A model generated the notes under the pieces. That model did not search any database, was not told the DNA's origin, and saw only the letters and a program-made list of their open reading frames with translations. Below, piece by piece: positions 27,201 to 39,200 of a DNA stretch of 64,000 nucleotides. Positions within the stretch are counted from its first letter, which is position 1; every line of letters begins with the position of its first letter. The DNA is taken from the NCBI GenBank assembly GCA_013398955.1, contig VWPU01002937.1, positions 1 through 64,000 of the forward strand, in the 5' to 3' direction. Both the position numbers and the translations under genes were made by a program. The DNA is from Callaeas wilsoni (taxonomy: Eukaryota > Chordata > Aves > Passeriformes > Callaeidae).

Positions 27201-30200
27201 AAAGATCTCTGAAGGCAGGCTGTGTGTGTATTAAATTACCTATAAAATGCATTGATTTCTAGTGAATATGATGTGTATGTCCTGGGAAAGCAAAGCAACT
27301 AATGAAAAATCCTATTAGGACACAGTGGGGCAAACACCTCCTCCTTTCAACTGATGTAACCTCTATTACAGCCAAATAGCCCTGGTGGTAAAGGAAGCTA
27401 AAAGTGAGGTGTATTTGTCTTTAAATAGTTGATAAAAACCAAGTACTTTAATTTTTTTTAGGCCAGTGGTCCATGACAGCTTTCAGCTTTGCAGGCAAAC
27501 CCTAAGAGAGTTGAACAGCTTTGAAAGAGTTGAAAGGAGACAGATTCCCCTCTCCCCCCAGCCCCGTGGGGAAATGAAGAAACTGCAAGAAGAGCTGCTC
27601 AGAGCCAGAGCTGCAGAGTGAGATTGATGCCCTCTGTGAAGATGTGTTGGGGCATCAAACTGGCTTTGTAACTGCAAGGGTTTTAATCTATAAGTGCATC
27701 TGCTATTAGCTGTGCCCCTGTTCGCTCAGGAATGGCAATCAGGAGGTGAATTTAAAAAGTGCGTGCTCCCCTTTTATCAGGATGATGTTGAGGGGTGAGG
27801 CAGTGAGCACTCACCAGGATGCTGCTCTTTGGGGGAACCCGACCCTGGTTGCTGAGAGGACCATCTGCAGCCCCGCACTGCTGGTGGGGAGAGCTACAAA
27901 GAAAACTCCCTATTCAGATTGCATTTCCCTTCAGGGCAGCAGCCTGAGGAGGCCCTAATCCCTTCTCACATTTGGCGAGAAGCCTGCAGGAGGCCTTTCT
28001 CAGCTCCCTAGGCTCCCTTGCGCAGGCTGAGGAGAAGTGGTTAATGACGCTCCCAGTGGTGTCAGTGGTGCAGAAACACGGGCTCCAGCTGTGACTGTGG
28101 TGGGTCTTGGCTAGCTTGGATGGTTTTTTTGATCTGCTTCCTCTGTTAGTCCCTCTATGGTATTTTTTTTTCATGGGTTTGAAGGTTCTCCATAGTTAAT
28201 ATTGGTTGTCTTTGTCCCTGAGGGTTTTTTTTGAGAGCTTTTTTTCTTCTTTAAAGAAAGGAATGGAAAAAGGCAACTCAACCCCAAAATAAAACTAAAG
28301 AAGAGTTGACATGGAAATGTTTCCTGCACATGAAGGAGCCTCTTTTGTGGGAAGGAAAGGTACAGTTTTAAGTTGAAGGAAGAGATTTCCTCCTTTTTTA
28401 TCCCCCCTGTTTTGTTTTTTTTTTTATTATTTCCTTTTTTAAACTCTGGCTGCAGTAATCTCAAAAGAGGCAGTTTGGAGTGAATTGATGGTGAGAAGCG
28501 TGGCACTTATTTGTCTCCAGCAGTTAAATGGCACGTTTGCATTGTTTGTGCAAGGAGGTCAGTGCAGGTCCACGATCAATAGATGGGTCAGAGGTCTGTG
28601 TTCTCCCTTCCCCAGCTTACAGAAGCTATCCCTATGGGATCATTGCCCCTTCCCAGCTCTTCATGGCCTCTCCACATGACCGACATACTGCATTAAAGCT
28701 GACTTCAAACACAAATTATTTTAAGGAAGATGTCATGTGTGCTGCTGGCTGTAGCACAGTGGGCCGTGACTTTCTGAAGATGTAGGGCAGTGTGCCTTTG
28801 ATTTTGTTCTTTATCCCCTCCCAGAGGTCAGTCCTCGGGGCAGCCAGGCCAGTGTGATTTGCCCATGTCATCAGGAGTGCTGTTTCTCTCACCCTGCAGT
28901 AGGCTTACGGTGTATTATGAACTGCACTACGTTTTTGCTGTGTAAACAGTCTTTTGACCTGCTTCACTTGTGTGGACAAATGCCAGTGAAGCTGGATAGG
29001 GTAAATATTATGGAAACTTGGTGCTCTGTTATTTTCCTGTTAGTTATTGTCGAGTTGTTCCAAGACTTCTCACTCCTTATTCTGAAGATTGACTTCAGGT
29101 TGCAAACTGAGCACAAACTGGGTGTGGATCTCCCTGTCAAAGACACCCAAGTACACCAAAACGACCCACTGCCATCACTGACACATTAATGCAGAAGCCC
29201 AATTATTGCTACTTACCTTCCTGTCCATTCAGTGCTAATAGAAGCAGTTTATGAAGCCATTTGCAGTGGATTTGTAATCTTGGCTAGAAAGTCTTTTTTC
29301 CTCTTAATTAATTTCAATTTTTTATTCTTTTTTTAAACTTGAGTGCCTCTAAATGCCAAAGTGTGTGCTAGAGCTTCTCACTTAGACGTTTTCCTAATAG
29401 CTGCAGTTTAGAAAAAACTCTTCATTGTGCTAATGATATGGAAGAAGTTGTATACATTAGAAAAAGGCAACATCAAGTTGCCTTTCAAGTCTAACATTAG
29501 TAACAATTCGATGTTAAGAGTTTCCATTCCAATTTGGATGCTCTCTCTGTTATTCTGTATAACTTTTGTGGTTCAGTGCAGCAAATGTTACGCTCGAGTT
29601 TATGGCGTGCAGCTGTAGATGCTCAGTGCCAAAACTCTCAGGACATAAATGGGATTAAAATGGTGCCTGAAGACAAACCAGCAAGTTCAAAATAATGCAA
29701 AATAATGGCAGAACGGAGCAGAACCACGTTTATCTGCAGTGGTCATGCTCATGGAAACACTGCTGTCCCTGGTGATGGGATGGGGAAAGTTTCCACAACT
29801 GGGACAAGTATTTGTTTTCTGTTCCGCTTTGGGGTAGCTCTGCTCATTTCCATGCTCTTTGCTCTCCCTCCCCAAGGCCTTGTTTATCCTCTCCCCAGTA
29901 GAAATGGCATGTGAAATACTGGTGACTGGTGTGGGCAGCTTGCAGTGACCTCCCTGCCAAGACATCAGAGCCGAGGATTGGGCTCAGTGTCTTCAAACTC
30001 CGAAGTGGCTGATCAGTTCAGATTTGGTTGGCTTGTTTAAGAAGAGATGATTAAGAAGATCAAGAAGTTGCTGTAAGCCTAAATACTGCATTTAATCTGA
30101 GCTGGTGCCATGTCTCCTGGAAAGGACAGGGTTTAGGTTCTGCAGAAGAACAGGAGACTTCTAGATGATGCATGTAATTACCTCTACTGGAAGGCCCAAT

Positions 30201-33200
30201 CTTTTTGGAGAATTCTTAAAATTCACAGGAGTGGGATGAACACTTGGGTTTGACACCCAAATCTAATAAGGAATAGCAATAGCTGAAGAACAGCTAACGT
30301 GGAGTAAATCACAGACTCTGTACAGCTGGGGTCTTGGAAGAAAATCCTTGAGGCTGCTGTGCCAGAGCATGAATGGCCATCATAGATAAAAAAGAAAAGC
30401 AATGTCCCAGCACTTGGCTGATAGAGTGTAAGGACAGGCACTTAGGAGAGATCATGTTTTTCCCCTCTAAATGAAGTGTATTGTCTCTGAGAGAGCACGT
30501 TGTAGGAGGGGGAAGGGAAAAAAGGATGGAAATTGGATTAAATCACTGGGCTTCAGGCCTAAGCGTTTCCTGCTTTTTTTTTTTGCCTTAAAAAAAACCC
30601 AAAAAACAACCCACAACCCTCCAGTGCTGCCTCACTCACGTGCAGAGCTCTGCAAGCGTGCCCAGGTCCCTGCCTGCAGGCAGTGCCACGTCTTGCTTTC
30701 AGGGAGTTGCAGGCCTGCAGGAGCATGGCTGAGCTCCTGCTGGAGGGCTGGGCATGGGGAATTGTCTTGGCATGGGAATTATACAGCACTTGGGCACGAG
30801 CCAGGTAATACAGGCACTGCTTAGTTAGCCCTGAGTAGTAGGAGCATTAAATTCATACTTCCTTTATAGCATGGGGTTTCTTCCCGTTATCCAGTTTGCT
30901 GGAAAGCTACCTTGCTGGGAGCCTGTGTTTTAAGACATTAATGGATGATACAGTTTTCTAACCAAGGAAATGGAGTGGCTTCTGAAGGACCTCGAGTAGA
31001 GGAGCTGCTGTTGAGTGGCAATGTGTGAGCTAATCTGCTGTGGGAAAGGAATGTCTGGTGGAATTGTGTGGATCTGCCATGGGTGAGCTGGGCAAGCTGA
31101 GTGTGGATGTGAGTGGTGCAGGATAGCGCCCAAATTCCTCCAGCTACCCTTTTGGTGCCCTTCACCTCAATAGCCCAAATAATAATCTGGTTCTTCCCTT
31201 TTAACAAAGGTAACTAATGGTTATAGCTTTGTCCAACGGGGAATACTAGGAAGAAATAACCTTCTAAAGCTGAAGGCCTGTTCCCTTTGAGGATTCCTTA
31301 CACGTTTTGCTGGTCTGGGATTTGGGGCAAAGACCTGCAGGAACACTGATGCAGCCATGGTGGTGGGTTTTTTTAGAGTCCTGCAAGGGAATTTGCAGAA
31401 TCCCCAGAAAGGAAATCCGCCTTTTCAGCGAGAATGCTCATTTGACAAGCTGCCAGTTCTGAGCTAAGCCTCATTTAATAAAGATTTAGTCTGTGGAGAC
31501 CTGTCAGTGGAAACCAAATTTGGTGAGAGTGTCTCATTCTTTTCTTCACTGTAGTGCACAGAGGCTTTCAGCCAGCATTATGGAGAAACTAGGGATAAGA
31601 ACATCCAATTTAGAGGACCCCCTTACCTCTGGGAACGTTTCCTTGCTGTGTAAGATGGAGATTGCTGAGTTGGTAACAGCTAAGGGAATAAATGGATTGT
31701 TATTTGACTTCAACCCAATAGGACTCCAGTGTTCACTGCTGATTAGCACAGCTCAGATCTGCATTCATGGGCAGGAAAAAATATCCAACCCAATTGTTAA
31801 GCAAATCCTTTCTACTCCGTGCTTTCCATCTCTCTTTGGTGTGTGATACGAGCTGCTCTGATGAATTCTAGCACCTGCCCCCATGTAACCTGTGGCAGTG
31901 GAGGTGTGCAGACATACCTGAGCTATGTATTATTCAACCACAGCTCTCAAAACCCTAGCAGTGATTATATTGAGTTGGTTGCTGCAATAAGCCAAGGATC
32001 AACAAGTTGTGTCTTTTTGGCCTCTACACTGCTGGCTTCTGTGAATTGGACCAAATAGAAAGGCAGTGTTGAAAGCCCTTAATTATGAAATAAGGGGTCA
32101 CAATGTTACTATGAAGGGAATGATGATTAATCTTTAATCAACCTAGCCTTGTTCTTAGTTGTTGCTTACACTTGAGAAATTAATCTGAATTAACTGGAGG
32201 AATAAATTCAAAACAGATTAGTTAAACCACTTTAAATGCACTAAAGTGAATTAAACTACACTGAATTAAGGCCATTCTAGTTAAACTACATTAAAACCCT
32301 GTGTGAACACTCATTTGTAATTAAAGTGGCTTTAGTTCACAGCTCTAATACCAATTAACTATGTAATGCCCGTGCCTATGTAGAGAGCTTTGCAGTGTTG
32401 GGGAAACTGGCCTGCTCATTTAACCAGCTTGGTAAATGGAATTGAGTCATGCTAGGAGAGGTTTTAGCTCCAGATCTGTTTTTATTCCAATGTGTCTGCT
32501 GTATTGTCTTAAGATGTTTTCAAAAAAAGACAACAAAAAACCAAAAAAGAAACCAGAAAAAAGGCATGACACAATCCTTGGCATTTCCTGCTTTCCGGAA
32601 AGGAAAGCCAATAGCCAAAAAAAGCTAAAGGCAAAGTGTTGGCCTATATTTCTTGCTCCACTGTGGACTTGCCCTAAGTGTATCTGTAATGTACTGCACT
32701 CCCTCGCCAGTGTGCTTTCTGAGGGGGGTGTCTGTACAAGGGGATGAGGCGGTGGAACCTGTGCTCTGTTTCCATGGTGCTCTTCCCTGTTGCAGAGGGA
32801 TCCCTCATGGAAGAGAATTCATCTCAGTACCGTGGGAAAAGCCTCTTCCACAGCACATTTCCTGCCCAGCTTTGCTCCTCCACAGTGCTGAGCACAGTAA
32901 CTGGCCTGGGAAGGGAGATGGGGATGCTTCAGTGCTGACATCAGCAGTGGTTTCCACATCCTCTCCCCACATCACGTTGGCCAAGACGTGGTTGGCTGCG
33001 TTCCCTGCCCTTCTGTAGGGGCTGTGGGATGAGTGACATCCTGAGACAGTCAAGTATCTCAGCAAACACCTCGTACAGCATTTTTTAAGTACTAAAAATC
33101 GAGTCTCTGAACACACGGCATGTTCAGAACAAGCTGATGAGGAGGTCAGAGTGTTCCTTGTGTTGCCAGCATTACCAAAAAGAAAATAAAATCAGTTAGC

Positions 33201-36200
33201 TTGGTAGGACGTAGCTGCTTATCATCTGTGAGTACATAAGCTTTTTAGAGAGGTGTCCTGAAGTCTGGATGAAAAAAAAAAGTGGTGTAGGAAGTAGTGT
33301 AGGCCTGACACTATCCCACAGCAGTTTCTTTTCTTGCTAAGATGACTTCCGTCCTTCATGGAATAAATAGAGATGAGTGCTCCTTTGGCAGCAGCCCAGG
33401 TTGCTTGATTTGTTCTTCTGGGTGAACGTTTTTCTCTTCCCACACTCCTTTAACCTCTTCTCTCTGTTTTATTATCACTCTCTCAAGTTGCTGTGTGGAA
33501 ATGCAGAAAGAATACTAGCTGCAGGTTCTGTGGAAAGCTTTCTTTTGGCAAAAGCTAACTTTAAGGTAAACTGTTCTCAATCTGGCAATGATTAAGACAG
33601 CTGTGTTCTCGAGGTGCTCAAAAGCTGTAGCTCTTTTGTTCTTGGGCTGAAATGATGAAGTTTTAGGATGAAATGCCTTTAAAATCATCGATGGAAGATT
33701 GAAAGTGAAACTGCAGTGCTTCTCAGGAGCCACCTGAAGGCTTCAACTTTGCTCTCAAGTTTCTTAAGGAGTTTTAGTAGGCTTTCTAACTAGTAATAAA
33801 ATAACAATCATCTATTCCATGTGAAGAGCTTCGCACTATTCCATTCTGCTGTTAGTGCAGTTAAGGTTTAAAGAATATAATAATTGGAAGTTGGATAAAT
33901 TGAGATTGGTAAAACTTGTACCTGATAAACACGTGGATTGTTTTGAGCCCTTGTGTGTTCTGAATTAACTTCTTAAACCCATTCTGCTGCTAGGACTTTT
34001 TGTGCCAAGTAATCTTCATGGCAGAGGGGACATGGTGGTGTGAAGAGGGTCCCTAAGCCAACACTCTTCTGTAGAATCAGGTGATGAGCAAACAACATTT
34101 AATGCAGCGGTAAACATTAACATTTAACTTGAATGCAAGCCAGAGTTTACCTCCTGCACTGTGGTGCCTTGTGGCTTTATTTAGGCTTTCCCTCTTTCTA
34201 CAGAAGTAAATACATCTTGTATATCCCTTTTCTTGTGTTCTTATGTCAATCTCTTTTCTTTGTGACTTCATCTGTAGGATGGGATGAAGTATACCTCCCT
34301 TAAGTGCAGTTTCAGCAGCCAAAATTAGCCTTCCAGGACCATAGGCTATAGATATATTCAGGCAACTAACAGTGTGGATCACCCTTTGGAACTAGCAAGC
34401 TGAAAGTGGCTGTTACATAGGAGGATTTTTCATCCAGCAGACAAGGCTGTATATTGGTTTATATCATCCCCTGTTTCATACAAGGATTTTTCATGCAGCA
34501 GACAAGGCTGTATATTGGTTTATATCATCCCCTGTTTCATATGGGGATTTTTCATGCAGCAGACAAGGCTGTATATTGGTTTATATCATTCCCTGTTTCA
34601 TACAAGGATTTTTCATCCAGCAGACAAGGCTGTATATTGGTTTGTTTCGTCCCCTGTTTTATATGGGGATTTTTCATCCGGAAGACAAGGCTGTATATTG
34701 GTTTATTTGATCCCCAGTAACATAAGGAAGGGTCTTGGAGAGCAGGGATTGAGCAAACTGAAGGTTGATCTACATATAAGTCTTTAGGAATGATATCAAC
34801 ACCATGCCACGTGGAAGAGCTGACCAGCCCCCGGGTAGCTTTGCGGGGGATGTTTTTGCTGTGCCCTGTGTTTCCCCTTTCTGTGCATGAGGATCTAGAC
34901 GTTTTCTGCCCTTTTTTTGGCTTCTTACTCCCATGGAGGTGGAAAGTACCAGGAATCCTGGCAACCACGCTGGAGCTGAGGAAGGCTGTTAGCACTGCAG
35001 CACCATCCCTGCACAACACCGAGCGCTTTCAGGTTCCGTGGTGCCTCTCCAAGCCAGCAGTGCTCCTGTGGTTACTTCCCTGTGCACAGCTTTTATTTTG
35101 AAAGTGCTTCCTGACACTGTAGCTTCATCTCCTGCCAGCCTGGCGGATACCACTTGGATTTACTCTCATTTTCAGGGACTGCTCTGTCTCCACTTCTGCC
35201 ATTAGTGTCAGTGCAGTGGTAAAATGCTGTTCCTCCAAGTTGTCTCCATTTTCCTGTAAGAGCAGTTCATGCATCATTTGCTATAAAGGTTCTGATAGCT
35301 CAGCAAATGTTCGAAGACAAATTGATGCTCTTTTGTGGCAAAAGGCCCAGTGCGTAATTTTACATTTACTTGGGATAATGTGGCCTTGGATAACCGAGTC
35401 CCAGATTTACTGTTGCAGGATAGAATGTCTAAGGGTTTATCCGGCCTCAACCCCCCTTTTTTAAATACTGTCGTTTAATCCTGACGGGCAAGCAGAGGAA
35501 TCTTTGGTTGTGACCAAGCTTTCACTGCCAGCCAGTCCCTGGGTCCTAAACTGACTCATCAGTCAGAAAGATTAATAACTGCTCTGCTGGATGATTTCAC
35601 TTGTTGTCATGGCACATATCCATTAATGGAAAACAAATATTCTCTGGAAATGAAATGCAGATTGTGGAATAGTGGCCAGCCAAGTCCTTTTGGCCAGATG
35701 CAAATTTAAAGCATGTATTAAGTGTCCCTTCAAAGCAAGGACTTCAGGTTGCTTGCTGGTTGGCAATCTAATATCCATTTTTCTTTTTTTTTCTTTTTTT
35801 TTTTTTTTTTTAAATTTCCTTTCAATAAGGGCGGTTCCCCTACATCTGGAGCTGCACTGTGGATTTTTTGCTGATAAAAGAGTTGCTGGGAGGATGTTTT
35901 CAGCTGAGTTTGTCTTTCCAGCAGTAATGCCTTTTAGCATGTGCAGGAAGGTTGAGGGTGTGAAGAAAGAAGTGCAGGCGAGCGGGGCAGGAAAGCTTTG
36001 CCTTACAGCAGCCTGACGTGCTTAAAAAATAAAGAATATCCCTGAGGAGCTTTGGTATGCCAAATGTGTTAGTTAAATTAGCATCCAGTGCTCGTACATG
36101 GCAAGGCTTCAGAAGTGGGGGAACGCGGGGCTCGGAGCGCAGCTTCCCTCTCGGAGGCCCCTCTCTGCTGGGGAACTCAAGCAGCGCTCGCACCATCTGG

Positions 36201-39200
36201 AGAAAGCATGGGAAAGGGGGATTGGGCTCTTTCCCTTCCACCCCCACTCCTCGCTGGTAGAGATCCCAGAGCTCGCTCGGCACAACGGGGCTGAGGCTCT
36301 GCTCTTTGGTTTGGGAAAGCAGCACCTGTAAGCTGCCCCCATCCCAGTGCGCTCCGTGGGATTTGGGACGGTTTCTAAAGGCTGGGAAAGCCAAGAGCCA
36401 GGGGCTACGTGGAGTTTCTGTGGTGCAGCACTTGGGTTTAACTGCCGTGGACCTCGTTATGTATGGCTGACGTTTTTTGGCTGGGAAGGAGTTTGTGTGG
36501 CTTGCTTGGCAGGATAATCACTCAGCAGGGAGTACCTTTGGAGCAGAGCAGGGAAAAGAGGGGAAAGAAAAGCCCACAAAGAGCCAGTTCCTACCAGACC
36601 CTGGTAGGAACAGTCACCAGTTGGGAAAGTTCTTTGCTTTAATCTCAGCATTCTTTGTTGTATTCCTTTTGATCGGGAGGAAGTTATTGTTTCAATCAGG
36701 AGGAAGTATATAAATGTTCTTTCAGGAATTTCTGCATGGGGAGGAAAAGAGATATTGGTTTGAAAACCCAAACCTTTGTTCTAGGTTAGCTGATACAGAT
36801 CTATGTCTGCATTCCCAATATTGGGGCAGCAGCAAGTGACTTGGATCCTTTCCAGATATTTAAATAATTTCTAGTAAGTTGGCATTTGTCACCACTACCA
36901 AGGATTTATCAAAAAAACCTTACGGATAAAATTGCATCCTTTTGCTTGACTCATGCAGGTGGGAAAATGTGGCTAGATATGGTGTTGGAATGGATTTAAT
37001 TTTTTAAATTTTATTCTATTTAACACAATTGATTTGCATTTTTGGATTTTAGGCAGGATTTTTCAAACAAAAATAAATTGGAAGGGAGTTAAACACTTAC
37101 AACTTCCCTTTCCTCCCAGGAACATGACTAGAAATAGGTGTAATTCACACTAACTCAACTTGTGACTGCTTCAAGTGTGTCTGTAGCATCCACATTTGTT
37201 GTACCTATACATGTGGATGGTATATGGAGGGGTTGAGCATTTATTCTAGATCTACCTTGAACAGAAGCATTGCATGGAGATGAATTTTTTTAAAAATCCA
37301 TCTCATGCATATATAATAAATTCCACCCCCTTTCAAACCCACTCATGCACTCGGATTTCTAATGAATAAGCCTGCATATTTATTCATGAAGATTAAAAAA
37401 CTGTACAGATAGAGGCAGCTGGCTGAACTATTTTTTTATTATTATTATTTTTGTTCTCTAAATCTGCTGGCCTGTGATCAGTAGTAAAGAGGAAACCCTC
37501 TGATTAACTTAGGCTGTTTGCAGGCTGGGACAGACAAAATGGCTCAGCTATTTACTGCTGAGGTACAGAATGTGGTTTCATTGAGTGGGATGGAGAGAGG
37601 GGAGCAAGTGGGACAAAAAAAGCACCTCTTTATATTTTAAAAATGCACCAAACTCACAAAATGCCTTGTTTTGAAGGTACTCCTTGCAGAGCCCTCAAAC
37701 ACCCAGACCCCGGCTGACCCCCTGCCATGGCCAGGTGTGACACCTGTCNTCTTATTTTAAAGGTACACCTTGCAGAGCCCTCAAACACCCAGACCCCGGC
37801 TGACCCCCGTGCCGTGGCCAGGTGTGACACCCGTCTCTGTTCCCGCAGGCCCTGCTGCTGCTGGGTGGCATCGCTCTCTCCTGCCTGGCTCTGGACCTGC
37901 TTTTCCTCCTGTTCTACTCCTTCTGGCTTTGCTGCCGCCACCGCAAGAGCGAGGAGCACCTCAACGCCGACTGCTGCTGCACGGCCTGGTGCGTCATCAT
38001 CGCCACGCTCGTGTGCAGGTACGGCCCAGCACGGGAGCATCGCCCCCGCTCCTTGGTGCATCCCATCCTCGTGCTTCCAATGCCCCGTCTCCACTTGGTG
38101 GATGCTGGCAGTAATCCCTCTTTCCATTTGGTGTGGGTATGTTTCTAAATGTCTGTAATGTGTTTCCTTCCTTTCGGCCGCTGGCGGAGCTGCCTGGTGG
38201 TTTGAGCAGTGTGAAAAGGAATAGCTGATGTCCTGCCCTTTGATACTTTTCAAGTGATAAATCAAGGAGCCTCCGTCCTTGGGAGCTTATTGCTTAAACA
38301 GGATGGATACAGCTGAAATATTTATCAGGTCTAAACGCAGATTTCTCAGAATCTGGTGTCCGAAAAGAATCACTATGTGTCAGAGAGTAGATTAGGAAGA
38401 AAGAGTCACAGATGATTCTTTTGGGTTTGGAAGGATTGGTATTTGACTGGAGGGAACGTTCAGATTTTGTAGCCTGTGTGAGACACTCCTGCATTTTGTT
38501 ATCTGCACTAACATGCCACCGCCGAGGGCTGCTAATAATGGTGCCAGGGTCAGCAGTGTTTCCTGTTATGACTGAGCAATAGAAGCTTTTGGAGGTGAGG
38601 TGGAAAGAAGGATTGCTGAAAAACAAGAAAAAACCTGTAATTAGTGGAGAATGGGTGCAGGAGAATTTAAAAGGAGATCATTTCCTAGAAGGCAAGTGAT
38701 GGGGCATCTGAAAGCAGGGACATGCTTGCAGACATGCAAGGGAGGAAGGAGCCTCTGATCTCGTTTTAGCTTGGGCAGAATGAGTATTCTGGATGTGTGC
38801 CCTATATCGAGCACTTTCCAATCTGCCTTTCTTCCCAATTCCAAGCATCATCTACTCTTGCCCAAGACTCCTGGTGGTCTCAGCTGCCCCTCTGTGGGTC
38901 TGGCAGGTCTGGGAGCAGTCCCCTAGTCAGAGAGGAGGGAGCAACGAGACGATTCTATCTGGCAGTGCCTTGTGGTTCACTTTTTGCGTTAGCCTGCTGA
39001 TAGGTGGTGGGTGTGGTGTGACCCCTCTGGAGCTGAGCGTGCTCCTCCAAGGCCGGGCTCAGCTGCTCAGGAGCCAGGCTGTGCTGCTGAGGCCTTTGTG
39101 CATTTGCTCTTTCGAGGCTCTCACTTGAGGGAACAGCAAAGCCTTGAAGTGTTGGAACAAGCAGTGCAGAGCAGACATTCTGTGGCGAGTTTAGCAGCTG

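Larger units (their letters stand above)
26311..34422. other. intron 1, distal unique sequence
   Basis: This region is mainly unique. It includes a 22-bp tandem duplication (26339-26381), a (GAAT)4 run at 27131-27146, A-rich and T-rich runs near 28405, 30575 and 32520, and a TTAAA-rich probable transposon relic at 32178-32360. I see no gene, RNA or conserved protein frame. Confidence 0.55.
34724..37668. other. intron 1, segment before exon 2
   Basis: Contains AT-rich, possibly constrained stretches (35190-35480, 35600-36060, 37200-37400), a long T-rich run (35777-35812), a CpG cluster (36110-36300) and a T/ATT run (37431-37450). I see no gene, RNA or recognisable transposon. Confidence 0.55.
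248..37848 (+). other. TTYH3: TTYH3 intron 1 (37.6 kb)
   Basis: The donor is GTGGGT at 248 and the acceptor CCCGCAG ends at 37848; phase 0. It makes up well over half of the window. I found no protein family, tRNA or snRNA in it on either strand. It contains CpG clusters near 9450-9780 and 36110-36300, blocks resembling conserved regulatory DNA, one CR1 LINE fragment, a 61-bp minisatellite, small tandem duplications and scattered homopolymer runs, each listed separately. A long first intron rich in unique sequence is typical of a gene with intronic enhancers. Confidence 0.9.

Noticed and set aside
34454..35019. Open frames with repeated Tyr-Ile-Gly motifs in the minisatellite
   Set aside because: The repeated peptides come from a 61-bp tandem repeat read in rotating phases, with matching open frames on the other strand. 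There is no sign of a gene.
37654..38265. 203-codon antisense frame over exon 2
   Set aside because: It is the shadow of the GC-rich TTYH3 exon 2 and the direct repeat (the repeated peptide segment comes from the duplication); it spans the N.
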